Origin: CAADGV01 sp040290295
GTDB lineage: Bacteria > Bacteroidota > Ignavibacteria > UBA10030 > UBA6906
DNA length: 64,000 bases
Assembly (NCBI GenBank): GCA_040290295.1
Contig: PSMW01000016.1
Span: 14,324 to 78,323 of the forward strand
Direction of reading: 5' to 3'
Part shown: piece after piece, positions 26,924 through 36,311 of the stretch
How positions within the stretch are numbered: position 1 is the stretch's first letter
Layout: each line of letters begins with the position of its first letter
The notes under the pieces: model-generated
Told to the model about the DNA's origin: nothing
What the model saw: the letters and a program-made list of their open reading frames with translations, nothing else
Database searches by the model: none
Translations under genes and position numbers: made by a program

Positions 26924-28203
26924 ATGATACGGTTCTTTCTCATTTTCATCGTTCTCCCCGTCAGCGTTTTGTTCTTTGCGAACTCACCCGTGCAAGCACA
27001 ATCGGCGTACGATACGTTGAGTGCGAAAGTCGAAGCCGCCCGATCCGACCTTCACTCGCTCGAACGCATTCTTGCCGAACTGAACATCGTGGATAGCGCG
27101 TATGCTCCATCCTTTCCGCGGTGGGAGATGCGTGAACCGAATTTGAAGTTGCGCGTCTACGCGGCATTCCGCAATCGCGGCAAGAGTTTCTCGAAAGACG
27201 ACAAGATCATCATCATCGCTCATCCCGATTCGCAAACCATTACCGACATCAGGATCGGCAACGTGTCGTACGGTAAGCTGTACGCGCAAACGTTGTTGAC
27301 GCGTGATCTCAAAGCCGATTTGCTCGCCGAAGCGCGCAACCACCGCCGTTCGGCATCAAGAACCGCGTGATGGAAGAATCCAACCCCATGGCGCATCCTT
27401 CAAAGCCTGATTGGGTTTCCGCGGACATCTCGCTGTTCGGCGCGTCGCTCCGCTTCGGCAATGATTGGGGCATCGTCGGACGCATCGGCGACGACGAGCT
27501 TGGCTATCCCTTCTGGTCCTCCGGCAACACATGGATCATGGGAAGCTACAAATCACTCAAGCTCGGCGCGTGGGTGCCCATCAATGGAGGCATCGACCCA
27601 CCCACCAGCGGACCGACACGTCTCATCACCAGTACCGCGCGCTTGCTCAACGGCAGCGACGGCATTGTGGGCGAGTTCGAGTTTGAATGGGAAACCATTC
27701 GTATTGCCTCGGAGTCGTTCCCGTACGCTGCGTTAGGCGGACGGTTCGCCTTTGGCGGACTTTCGGGACGGCGTGATGAATACTTGACGCGCAATCTCGA
27801 CAGTCTCTACTACATTTCGGCGGTGGTGCAAGGCTACTATGCGTTCGATTTCTTGTTCGACGAGAAACGCCAGAACTTGAACGTGCATCTCGGCGCCAGT
27901 TACCACAAAGTGAATTTGGGAAAGGTAGTCGTGGTGGATGGCAAGTACTCGATCTTCAAAGCCGGCGAACCGGAATCCTTCATCGATCCCTATATCCGCA
28001 TCGAGTATCGGAACTATCGCTACGATCGTTTCCGAATTACGGCGCAGTACAGCCGATTAGTGATGTTCACCGGCTGGGCGGAGATCGTTCCTCCCTTCAT
28101 CTATGCGGAGCTGAAGTTCTCCGCCGTGGTCTTCCGTAAGCCGCGACTCTGGGAACACAAAAGCTACGTGTACGGAACCATCGGCGTGAAATTCGATTTC
28201 TGA
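26924..28203 (+). pseudogene. Predicted outer-membrane beta-barrel paralogue 2, frameshifted
   Basis: The region encodes a homologue of the preceding barrel split over two frames. The first frame (26924-27370) gives a signal peptide, coiled coil (LHSLERILAELN) and a strand block, then runs off at SRTA. The second frame continues from about 27334 with PPPFGIKNRVMEESN into the barrel, ending IGVKFDF at 28203. One missing base near 27335-27345, where several Cs occur, would restore a protein of about 425 aa. GGGAGG precedes the first ATG. Whether the shift is real or an assembly error is unknown; see findings. Confidence 0.65.
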
Positions 28204-28253
28204 GACGCCCGGCGCGTTGTCCGGCACGAGGCATCGCCGGTGCACCGCGCCGC

Positions 28254-30950
28254 TCAGTAAATCCCGCGCACACTCTCCTGCTTCGTCACCTTCACGTCTT
28301 GCAGTTGTGGAGCTTTGAGACGGATTTCCAAACGGTAGTTACGGTTTGGCCCCGTCGGCACCCAACTGAAGTTCATCTCCCAGCAATGCAAATCTCTGTA
28401 CACGTTCACCTGCGGAGCGGCAACTTGTTTGGTGATGAGATCGTAGTTCGTGCTTGCCGACATCTTCCAGAACTCCGTCAGATTGAAGCTGAGCGATGCC
28501 GCGATGTTGGCGAGGCGAAATTTTACCCGCGGATCTTCTTGTGACTGCGAGAAGTTGTACGACAGATCCAATCGCCACGGGATGCTGAAATCGGGAAGCG
28601 GATCGTCGTAAAGTTGCCGCGTGCCCGTCGCGCGACGCAGCGAGTCCTCCGCGGATTGTATCGGACCCGCTGTTGTTTTCTTCTTCTCACCGCTCAACGA
28701 TGTCGAAAAGCTGATACTGAAGCTCGTCAGTTGAGCAAGCTGACCGGTTTCGTTGATCAAGAATTTGTTGACGCGCCTACCGGTTTGTGGCCTCAACCGG
28801 TCAGGCTCGAATTTGTAGAGATTGAAGCTCATCCCTCCACTGATGTTCAGCAATGTGCCGATGCTCGTCCGATAGCCGACAGCAATCGGATCGAACTTCA
28901 AACTGTCGCGTGCGAAATTGTAGCCTGTTGCGACATCGACATTCAGGATTTGAAATTTGTTCTCTTGGGTTGCGGAATCCGACCCTGCCGTTTTCATTTC
29001 GATGACGTTACCGATACGCAGGCTGATTGCTTGACGCTCCTCCGCAGGAGCGCCACCGAAGACTTCCTTCTCATAGAAGCCGTACTTTTGCTGACGCCCA
29101 AATTCATCCGTATAGGTGCCGAAGTATCCATAGCTCGGCTTGGAGAAATCCGGTTGGTAGGTGTACGACACGCTCGGCGTTACTTGATGGCGAATGCCCT
29201 TGATCCCGAAAATGTTCGGCTGTAGCACACCATAGAACTTGGTGCCGACAGAAATGCCGAGATCGAAATAGCGCACTGCCTTGAAGCCTTTCACCTCTTC
29301 GTCATGGATCTGATATGTCGTGTCGTTTCGCAGATCGGACGGTCCGTCTGTCCCGCCTTCAGGCGTGACGACTCTGCGGATCGAGAGTAGCCTCACTGAT
29401 CGGCGAATGCCTTTGTCGTACCACTTTTCAGTATAGTTGAAGAACGGCGTGACCGTAACGTAGCCGAGCTTTGGCGCAGCATTGACCGTGATCGCATGTT
29501 GAACACCGCGGCGATGCTCGACTCGCACGAAGCCCGTATCGTCTGCCGCATAGCGATTTCTCAGATTCAACAATTGACCATTGTAGGTGTAGCCGATCAA
29601 CTCGTACCATGCAGAGGACGCGCCCGCGTCGGATGAACGTTTCCCAAAGCGAAACGGAAAGCTTTGCGCCCGACTGAAGGTGATGCTCGGAAGCCCATCG
29701 CTGATTTCCAATTCGCCGGGCCGGGGTCTCAAGCTCTGTTTACGATTGACGTTTATGGTGATACTGTTCGGTGTCCCCTCCCACGACTTCGAGAGCGTTG
29801 CGTTCGAATAAATTTCTTGCCGCAGCAAATCGTTCAACTGATAACTCACATTTTGGTAGTACGACGACCCGCTCGTGAACGTAAAATCAACCACCAAGCG
29901 CGTTGTCGGATCGAACTCCTGATTGTGCGTAAGGTGAATGTTGAACAAGCGCTGATTCGAGTATGCAGGATCGCCACGCTCGCCGGCAATCGTTTTCGCC
30001 AACGATGCACTGATCGTGCCCGTGAAATTATAGCGCAGCGCGTAGCGATAGTCGCCGTACAACACCCAACTTCCCTTCGTGTATCCGTCGGCTCGCACAC
30101 TCAAGTCCATATAATCGTTCATCGCCCAGTAATAGCCGAAGTGCAGCAAGTAGCGCCCGCGCGCACTCTGACCATACGCCGGAGAAATGAATCCCGACCG
30201 TCTCCCGCGTTGTGCAGGAAACACGCCGAAGGGTAGAGCAAACACCGGCACATCCGCCACATACAAATATATCGGCCGCCCGACGATTTGGTCCTTCAGC
30301 ACGATCTTCATCTCCGGGCTTGCAAAATAGTAATGGGGATGAGGCTCATCGCACGTGGTATATGTTCCATCCGCCACGAAGAGAACGTCGGTGGAAACTT
30401 TCTTGATTACCTCCCCGCGATAGTAGCCCTGCTCGATCTCGGTTTTGCCGACATCGATCTTTCCCTTCTTCGTTTTGAAATTGTAGGAGATGCGCTTGCC
30501 TCGATACGTTTCACCCCCATCGATCAAATCGGGAGCGCCGCGCAAACCGGTTCCGGAGGTGTCAGCAGAATCGGGCACTCCTTCCGCATTCAAGATGGAA
30601 GTATTCCAGTTGATCGCAATCTGCTCTGCCTTCAATCCTAACTCACGGTATTTGATCTCCGCCTTTGCATACATGTACATCGTTTTGGAAGTGAGAGAGT
30701 AGATGATGGACTCGGAAGCGCTGTAGGCGACAATCGAATCGATACCCGAAGGAGAGCGAAGCGGCTTTGTCGCATCCGCTTTGGTTGTGTCGCCGGCAAG
30801 AGCTGGGCGTGGCAGAAGCGTGTCGGGCTTTATGGGAATCGGACGAGGGAAGTCGGACGCCTGAGCAGCCGCGCGGTCGATGCAACGAACGGCACTCACA
30901 GCAACGAGAAGTAAAAGAATGTATGTTCTGGTCCTTCTTCTCACGGGCAA
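28254..30950 (-). CDS. lptD: LptD-like LPS-assembly outer-membrane protein
   Basis: This 898-aa protein has a signal peptide, an OstA/LptA-like N-terminal jelly-roll (about 70-260, with AEIKYRELGLKAEQI and a YRGKRISYNF segment), and a large C-terminal beta-barrel. The internal DVPVFALPFGVFPAQRGRRSGF stretch is the LptD-typical join of jelly-roll and barrel. LptD inserts LPS into the outer membrane. Cysteine spacing differs from E. coli, as in other non-proteobacterial members. It converges on the GldL/M-like cluster and is followed 10 bases upstream by rarA. Confidence 0.85.
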   Translation of the reverse strand: MPVRRRTRTYILLLLVAVSAVRCIDRAAAQASDFPRPIPIKPDTLLPRPALAGDTTKADATKPLRSPSGIDSIVAYSASESIIYSLTSKTMYMYAKAEIKYRELGLKAEQIAINWNTSILNAEGVPDSADTSGTGLRGAPDLIDGGETYRGKRISYNFKTKKGKIDVGKTEIEQGYYRGEVIKKVSTDVLFVADGTYTTCDEPHPHYYFASPEMKIVLKDQIVGRPIYLYVADVPVFALPFGVFPAQRGRRSGFISPAYGQSARGRYLLHFGYYWAMNDYMDLSVRADGYTKGSWVLYGDYRYALRYNFTGTISASLAKTIAGERGDPAYSNQRLFNIHLTHNQEFDPTTRLVVDFTFTSGSSYYQNVSYQLNDLLRQEIYSNATLSKSWEGTPNSITINVNRKQSLRPRPGELEISDGLPSITFSRAQSFPFRFGKRSSDAGASSAWYELIGYTYNGQLLNLRNRYAADDTGFVRVEHRRGVQHAITVNAAPKLGYVTVTPFFNYTEKWYDKGIRRSVRLLSIRRVVTPEGGTDGPSDLRNDTTYQIHDEEVKGFKAVRYFDLGISVGTKFYGVLQPNIFGIKGIRHQVTPSVSYTYQPDFSKPSYGYFGTYTDEFGRQQKYGFYEKEVFGGAPAEERQAISLRIGNVIEMKTAGSDSATQENKFQILNVDVATGYNFARDSLKFDPIAVGYRTSIGTLLNISGGMSFNLYKFEPDRLRPQTGRRVNKFLINETGQLAQLTSFSISFSTSLSGEKKKTTAGPIQSAEDSLRRATGTRQLYDDPLPDFSIPWRLDLSYNFSQSQEDPRVKFRLANIAASLSFNLTEFWKMSASTNYDLITKQVAAPQVNVYRDLHCWEMNFSWVPTGPNRNYRLEIRLKAPQLQDVKVTKQESVRGIY

Positions 30951-30960
30951 CGATCGTTCA

Positions 30961-32283
30961 TCAACGTTTTCGTGAACGCCACCACATGAGCAAGCGATCG
31001 CGGATCTTTTTCTCGGCGCCGTGCTCGGTGGGGCGATAATACACTTTCCCTTTCAGCCCGTCGGGAAGATACTGTTGCTCCACGAACCCGCCCTCGAAGT
31101 CGTGACTGTACTTGTAGTCGGCTCCATAACCGAGGGCTTCCATCACGCGTGTGGGAGCGTTGCGAAGATGGAGCGGTACAGGCTCATCGGGTGTGTTCTT
31201 CACATCGTCCCACGCTTCGGTGATTGCGATGTATGATGCATTGCTCTTGGGTGCGGATGCCAGGTACGTCGCAGTCTGTGCCAGCACAATGCGCGCTTCG
31301 GGCATCCCTATAGCATGAACGGCATGAAAGCACGACACGGCAAGGGTCAGCGCGTACGGATCGGCGTTACCGATATCTTCCGAAGCAAGAATGATCATGC
31401 GACGAGCAATGAAGAGGGGATCTTCGCCGCCTTCCAACATGCGTGCAAGCCAGTACACAGCCGCGTCGGGATCGCTTCCTCGCACGCTTTTGATGAATGC
31501 GGAGATAACGCTGTAGTGCTCTTCGCCCCCTTTATCGTACTTGACGAACTTCCTCTGGAACGCTTCTTCCAACTCCTTCTTCGTCACGACGCCACGCCCC
31601 TCCTTATCGGGCGAGGTCAATCCGACGGCGGTTTCGAGACCGTTCAGCATGATCCGAGCATCGCCTCCCGAAAGGAGGAAGAGATAGTCCCGGTCCTGAA
31701 CCACCACACGCGCCGTGCGGAGCTGCTCGTCCTTCTGCAACGCTTGTTCGAGCACGCGGTTCAAGTCCTCGTTGCTCAGCGCCTGCAGCACATACAGCCT
31801 CGTCCGTGAGAGCAGGGGCGGAATCACTTCGAACGATGGATTCTCGGTCGTTGCGCCAATGAGCGTCATGACGCCTTCTTCCACAGCGTGCAGCAACGCA
31901 TCTTGCTGGGCCTTGTTGAAGCGATGAATTTCGTCGATGAAGAGCACCGTGCGTTTGCCGAGCCGTGTCCGATTGTGTGCTGCGCGCTCGAGCACATCGC
32001 GAACATCTTTCACACCGGAGGCAACAGCGTTGAGTTGGTAAAATGCTGCATGTGTATGGTGAGCGATGATCCGAGCGAGTGTGGTTTTCCCGCTGCCCGG
32101 TGGTCCCCAAAAAATCATGGAAGGCACCGCGTCGCTTTCGATAAGCGTGCGTAACGGCTTGCCCGCTCCAAGCAGGTGTTCTTGTCCCACGAATTCATCG
32201 AGCGACTGCGGTCGAACACGTTCAGCCAATGGAGCGTGATGCGATGGTGGGAGTGGTGAAGCTGTGCTGTCGAAGAGATCCAT
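30961..32283 (-). CDS. rarA: Replication-associated recombination protein RarA (MgsA)
   Basis: This 440-aa AAA+ ATPase acts at stalled replication forks. Walker A GPPGSGKTT (about residues 60-68), Walker B FIDEIHRFNK and sensor TTENPSFEV are all present. The C-terminal MgsA-type tetramerisation domain (about 250-440) includes RGSDPDAAVYWLARML and ALGYGADYKY. It is a housekeeping gene located directly upstream of lptD on the same strand. Confidence 0.93.
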   Translation of the reverse strand: MDLFDSTASPLPPSHHAPLAERVRPQSLDEFVGQEHLLGAGKPLRTLIESDAVPSMIFWGPPGSGKTTLARIIAHHTHAAFYQLNAVASGVKDVRDVLERAAHNRTRLGKRTVLFIDEIHRFNKAQQDALLHAVEEGVMTLIGATTENPSFEVIPPLLSRTRLYVLQALSNEDLNRVLEQALQKDEQLRTARVVVQDRDYLFLLSGGDARIMLNGLETAVGLTSPDKEGRGVVTKKELEEAFQRKFVKYDKGGEEHYSVISAFIKSVRGSDPDAAVYWLARMLEGGEDPLFIARRMIILASEDIGNADPYALTLAVSCFHAVHAIGMPEARIVLAQTATYLASAPKSNASYIAITEAWDDVKNTPDEPVPLHLRNAPTRVMEALGYGADYKYSHDFEGGFVEQQYLPDGLKGKVYYRPTEHGAEKKIRDRLLMWWRSRKR

Positions 32284-32396
32284 GCCGATGACGATGCTTC
32301 CCCGCTACCTTCACACACCATCAACGTGCCGGGGCGACGCCCCCGAGCGCGTTGCACACGGCAGGAGATTCACATGCGAAAGGATCAGTCGTCTCC

Positions 32397-32738
32397 TCAT
32401 CGTGGTTGCACCCTATAGACCGTTTCACCCTCGCGAATCATGCCGTATTTCTCACGTGCAACCTTCTCAATCGTTTTTGGCTCGCCCTCCAATGCTCGCA
32501 CCTCGGCTTGGAGCTTACGGTTCTGCTCCACTTCTTCACGAATCAGCGCTTGCAGTTGCGCTTTCTTGTGAAGAAGTTGCAGATGCGTGAGAATGCCGTA
32601 GGTTCCGAAGAGCGCATATGACAGGAAGACGACGGACAACACCACGATCACCACAAGGCGCTTGTTCTTGCTGAGCTTCGAGATGCGCTCACGCAGGCCG
32701 AGCCGCTTCTTCTCTTTGCGATAGAAAAGGTTGTCCAT
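32397..32738 (-). CDS. FtsB/DivIC-like septum formation initiator
   Basis: This 113-aa protein has a short basic cytoplasmic end, one transmembrane helix (about 28-48, VVIVVLSVVFLSYALFG) and a periplasmic coiled coil (KKAQLQALIREEVEQNRKLQ) ending in EKVAREKYGMIREGETVY. That final motif is diagnostic of FtsB/DivIC, which bridges division proteins at midcell. ATG 32738 gives the normal short tail; a longer start upstream overlaps a terminator and is rejected. No good Shine-Dalgarno sequence is visible. Confidence 0.85.
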   Translation of the reverse strand: MDNLFYRKEKKRLGLRERISKLSKNKRLVVIVVLSVVFLSYALFGTYGILTHLQLLHKKAQLQALIREEVEQNRKLQAEVRALEGEPKTIEKVAREKYGMIREGETVYRVQPR

Positions 32739-32800
32739 GACGAGACAAATGTACCAATTATTTCGAGGGCTTGCAACCGAGTCGAGCCGGCGGCTACTAA

Positions 32801-32835
32801 CACAAAAGCCGAACCCACGCGATGGATTCGGCTTT
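32801..32835 (-). terminator. Intrinsic terminator between the YfaP remnant and ftsB-like gene
   Basis: A stem AAAGCCGAA / TTCGGCTTT (9 bp), plus 3 more inner pairs after one mismatch, is followed on the minus strand by TTTTGTG. It could also serve the plus strand, though nothing is transcribed toward it there. Confidence 0.7.
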
Positions 32836-32857
32836 GCTTGAGGCGAAAACGAAACGC

Positions 32858-33220
32858 TTACCGACGGGTTGCTTTCGGTGGCAACGCAGTTGGCCGGAAG
32901 CTGGTATCGGTCGGACTGGAGACTCCGTCGCGAATCGTGTTGATGAACGAGATCGATTGATTCGCGCCGTTGATGTCGTACACGTACCACTGATTGCCCG
33001 CTACGCCGGTACGAATGCGGTCCTCACGAATCAATCCCGCGGAGGTGTACACACGCACAACCGCCTGCGAGGAATCGGACATGTTGTGACTCCCCGTTGT
33101 GTTGCGGTTCGAGTAGTCATGAATCTTGTAGCGCAAGGTTCCGGGGAAGAACCGATAGATGGTGATGGTTTCCGGACCGTACGAGGTCACCTCATCAACA
33201 TCGAGATAGGCTATCGTATC
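32858..33220 (-). pseudogene. Remnant of a YfaP/DUF2135-type exported protein
   Basis: The minus-strand frame from 33220 reads AYLDVDEVTSYGPETITI, then LRYKIHDYSNRN and NQWYVYDING, the second half of a YfaP/DUF2135 domain (DxDxTxxYGPE...VHxYS...W.V..I.G). No start codon precedes the domain core: an in-frame TAA sits at 33221-33223 and the ddl stop is at 33211. The first GTG (33190) would cut the domain. It looks like the tail of a longer protein that lost its front. Could be a truncated but expressed small protein. Confidence 0.6.
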
Positions 33221-34332
33221 TTATACCATTCTCGTGCTGGCTCAAAGGAAGTTCGCAGCTTGCTCTTTTCTTCATGTCGTTCGAGCGCAAGTGAGATGAG
33301 CCTGTCGAGCAGTTCCGAGTAGGAAATTCCTGAAGCCTCCCACAGCTTCGGGTACATGCTGATGGAAGTGAACCCGGGGATCGTGTTGATTTCGTTGAGA
33401 TAAATGCGATACGTTTTCTTTACCACAAAAAAATCTACACGCGCCATCCCCGCTGCATCGAGCGTCGTGAATGCCTTCACCGCGAGCCGCTGAAGCTTTT
33501 TCACGATCGATGATGGAAGCTTGGCGGGGATGATCGCCGTGGACTTCCCATCCACGTACTTCGCATCGTAGTCATAGAATTCGTTGGAGGGAATGATCTG
33601 GCCCGGAACGGAAGCGATCGGGCGATCGTTGCCCAGAACACTTACTTCGATCTCCCGAATATTCTTGATCCCCTGTTCCACCAACACTTTGCGGTCGAAC
33701 TCGGCGGCGTGCATCAAACCTTCAACCAATTCCTTCCGATTGTGCGCTTTGGTGATGCCGACACTCGAGCCGGTGTTCGCAGGCTTCACGAACACTGGAT
33801 AACGCAGAGCCTTCTCGACTGCAGAAACCACCGACGACTTGGCTGTGCGGCACTGCTTCGAGAGAAACCATACGTATGGTACAACAGGCAGGCCCGCCTG
33901 GCGATGAAGTTGTTTTTGGACGACCTTATCCATCCCGACTGCAGATGCGAGAACGCCGGCACCTACGTAGGGAATGTTTGCAAGCTCGAGCAGTCCTTGA
34001 AGCGTGCCGTCTTCTCCGTACGTGCCGTGCACAACGGGGAAAATCACATCCAATTTCGATTCGAGTTGCAGCGCAGAATTCAAGGACACGAGCGCATGGC
34101 GGTTCGGTTCGGGAATGAGGAAGCGTTCCGGTGCACTCTCCAACTCGGTCCCCGATCCCAGGCGTTCGAGCGCGTCGTCGGAACTGATCCACCGCCCGTC
34201 CTTCGCAATACCGATAGGAACGATCTCGTACTTTTCCTTGTCCAATGCTTGCATGACGGATGCAGCAGACACAAGCGACACTTCGTGTTCACCTGACCTT
34301 CCGCCGAATATGATGCCGACCCGGAGTTTCAT
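33211..34332 (-). CDS. ddl: D-alanine--D-alanine ligase
   Basis: This 373-aa ATP-grasp enzyme joins two D-alanines for peptidoglycan. N-terminal FGGRSGEHEVSLVSA, the ATP-binding VFVKPANTGSSVGITKAHN, and metal-ligand RVDFFVVKKTYRIYLNEINTIPGFT are all intact. The catalytic Glu (GEHEVS), Ser (GSSVG) and Tyr-loop region look normal. The stop overlaps the 5' end of the YfaP remnant by about 10 bases. The promoter is not clear. Confidence 0.95.
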   Translation of the reverse strand: MKLRVGIIFGGRSGEHEVSLVSAASVMQALDKEKYEIVPIGIAKDGRWISSDDALERLGSGTELESAPERFLIPEPNRHALVSLNSALQLESKLDVIFPVVHGTYGEDGTLQGLLELANIPYVGAGVLASAVGMDKVVQKQLHRQAGLPVVPYVWFLSKQCRTAKSSVVSAVEKALRYPVFVKPANTGSSVGITKAHNRKELVEGLMHAAEFDRKVLVEQGIKNIREIEVSVLGNDRPIASVPGQIIPSNEFYDYDAKYVDGKSTAIIPAKLPSSIVKKLQRLAVKAFTTLDAAGMARVDFFVVKKTYRIYLNEINTIPGFTSISMYPKLWEASGISYSELLDRLISLALERHEEKSKLRTSFEPAREWYKIR

Positions 34333-34380
34333 TGGGGTGATCGAAGAAGTCTATTCAACGATGGAGGGGTGAGAGAACAT

Positions 34381-35136
34381 TCAAGGAATGCCAAGCTCTT
34401 GTAATCGGCGTTCGATGTAGCAGCGCAGATCGTGTTCGGGAAGGTCGTCGGCGGGCGAGTCGGAAATTTCGCAAGCAATCTTGGTCGAAAAATCCTTGCC
34501 GTAGCTCTGCACACTTACCGCACGCAGTTTCGCGAGTTGTTCTTCCGTCAAACTGCGTGCACCTCCCAGCATCGTCGCAACGAAGGTAATGTGCGCTGCA
34601 TGTTCGACCTTCTCCATCTTGTAGTACGCATCGAAGATGCTCGAGCCGCACGTTACGGCGCCATGATTCGCCAAGAGTATTGCATCGCTGTTCTTGATAA
34701 ACGGCGCCAAGGAAGCAGCGACTTCCGGTGTGGAAGGCGTCGCGTACTCCGCAAGCGGAATAGCACCCAGCTCAACGATCACTTCGGGAAATGTGCACTG
34801 GTCGAGTGCGATGCGGGCTGTCGCGAAACCTGTTGCATACGTCGGGTGTGCATGCACAACCGCGCGCACGTCCCTCCGTTCTTTGTAGATGAAGTGGTGC
34901 ATGCCCAGCTCGGTCGAAGGCTTGCCGCTTCCCGCCACCTGCTCACCACCCAGCGTTACTTCCACCAAGTCCGGCTCCTGGACGTCGCCTTTATTGATGC
35001 CCGACCGTGTCGCCAGAATGTTCCCATTCTCCAACCGTATGCTAACGTTGCCGTCGGTTGCCGTGACCATGCCGCGCGCATACAGCCGATGGCATACCTC
35101 AATCATATCCCGAATGATCTGCGTGCGTGTGTCCAT
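34381..35136 (-). CDS. Class II aldolase / adducin family protein
   Basis: This 251-aa protein is of the fuculose-phosphate aldolase/ribulose-5-phosphate epimerase family. The zinc ligands are seen: HAHPTYATGF and, further on, the His of HAAHITFV. GNVSIRL and ANHGAVTCG are the substrate loops. Candidate reactions include L-fuculose-1-phosphate aldolase or methylthioribulose-phosphate dehydratase (MtnB); sequence alone does not decide. The start MDTRTQIIR is chosen because the family homology begins there; no Shine-Dalgarno is evident. Confidence 0.8.
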   Translation of the reverse strand: MDTRTQIIRDMIEVCHRLYARGMVTATDGNVSIRLENGNILATRSGINKGDVQEPDLVEVTLGGEQVAGSGKPSTELGMHHFIYKERRDVRAVVHAHPTYATGFATARIALDQCTFPEVIVELGAIPLAEYATPSTPEVAASLAPFIKNSDAILLANHGAVTCGSSIFDAYYKMEKVEHAAHITFVATMLGGARSLTEEQLAKLRAVSVQSYGKDFSTKIACEISDSPADDLPEHDLRCYIERRLQELGIP

Positions 35137-35193
35137 ACGTGCTGGAGGTATGATACCGAAATGGGAAAACAGGGTCAACGAACGACGGGATTA

Positions 35194-35703
35194 TCACCTT
35201 AGAAGTGGAACAACAATCTTTTCGAGATCATCGAAACCCATCTCCTCCGATCTCATGGCGATCAGCTTGCCGTTGCGATCGTACACGAACGTTGTCGGAA
35301 CGGCGCCGCTCCACGACGGATGGACGGCGTTGATGAACCCTTCGTCATTTCTGGATTTTTTGAGATAGGACGGTTTCTCGACGCCCATCGTCGCAAGGAC
35401 GCTGCGAACCCGACGGGTCGTTTTTGCGTCATCGTCATCCACCGAAATGAACATGACATCGAGTCCTTGCGCTTCGTAGTGCTTTTGCAATTTCACGAGG
35501 TGGGGAAATTCTTCGAGGCACGGCTTGCACCACGTCGCCCAGAAGTTGAGCACCAAGACCTTCCCCTTCGCTGCAGCGCGAATCTGAGCGAAGCTATGTT
35601 CATCGACAGGAAGCAGAACGGGAGAGCCTTGCCCTCCCGTTGCTTGTGCACATGCGTGAACCGCGAGCGCTACCACCAACAAGAATGCCGACAAGCGACG
35701 CAT
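35194..35703 (-). CDS. TlpA-like exported thioredoxin-fold protein
   Basis: This 169-aa protein has a signal peptide (cut near HACAQ) followed by a thioredoxin fold with the redox motif WCKPC (NFWATWCKPCLEEFPHL). It likely acts as a periplasmic thiol-disulphide reductase. The cis-Pro loop AVPTTFVYD is present. AAGGAG precedes ATG 35703 by 5 bases. The ATG overlaps the redoxin stop by one base, so the two are coupled. Confidence 0.87.
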   Translation of the reverse strand: MRRLSAFLLVVALAVHACAQATGGQGSPVLLPVDEHSFAQIRAAAKGKVLVLNFWATWCKPCLEEFPHLVKLQKHYEAQGLDVMFISVDDDDAKTTRRVRSVLATMGVEKPSYLKKSRNDEGFINAVHPSWSGAVPTTFVYDRNGKLIAMRSEEMGFDDLEKIVVPLLR

Positions 35704-36311
35704 CAACTCTCCTTCTTTACGCGCTTGATCGTGCAGCCAAAGGCTTTCGTTTTAGTCCGAGAGACAGGCTTTCCCGCCAACAGCGCGTCCAACGTTACGC
35801 GCAGATCGTGCGACGTGATCTTTGCAGGATTACGTGCGTCGTCGATCCGTCCGTGATAGAGCACGACGGCCTGCTGATCGAGCACGAACACTTCGGGCGT
35901 CACCTGCGCGCCGTAGGCATCCGCCACGATGTTGTTCCAATCTTTCAAGATCGGAAACGCGAATCCATTCTTCGCCGCATGCTCTTTGATCTCTTCCACA
36001 CCTTCTTGTTTGTTGGAATTGATACCAACGAAGGCGATGTTCTTCGGCGCGTAGTCCTTGTGCAGCGCCGCCATGCGCTCGTTATAGTCGTTGGAGATCG
36101 GACACTGCGTTGCGATGAACATCAGCACCGTATAGTTGTGGGAGGAGAGGAAGTCGCTCAACGAGTGTTCCTTCCCGTCCGGGTCCTTCAAGGTGAACGG
36201 TGGCGCCTGCTTGCCGATCTCGACGGCGCCAGCGACACTTGAATCCGATGGCAGGATGAGCAGAAACGCTCCCGCAAGCACGAGAGCACCAACCAAGAGA
36301 TACTTTTTCAT
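35703..36311 (-). CDS. Exported redoxin (AhpC/TSA-type) protein
   Basis: This 202-aa protein starts with a signal-anchor segment and continues as a redoxin/thioredoxin fold with the variant FIATQCPISNDYNERM, where the usual CxxC has become CPIS. A C-terminal Cys (FGCTIKRV) could be its resolving partner. This layout suits peroxiredoxin-like reduction of peroxides. GGAGG lies 4 bases before ATG 36311. The gene is joined to asd by an ATGA overlap and to the TlpA-like gene downstream. Confidence 0.82.
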   Translation of the reverse strand: MKKYLLVGALVLAGAFLLILPSDSSVAGAVEIGKQAPPFTLKDPDGKEHSLSDFLSSHNYTVLMFIATQCPISNDYNERMAALHKDYAPKNIAFVGINSNKQEGVEEIKEHAAKNGFAFPILKDWNNIVADAYGAQVTPEVFVLDQQAVVLYHGRIDDARNPAKITSHDLRVTLDALLAGKPVSRTKTKAFGCTIKRVKKES

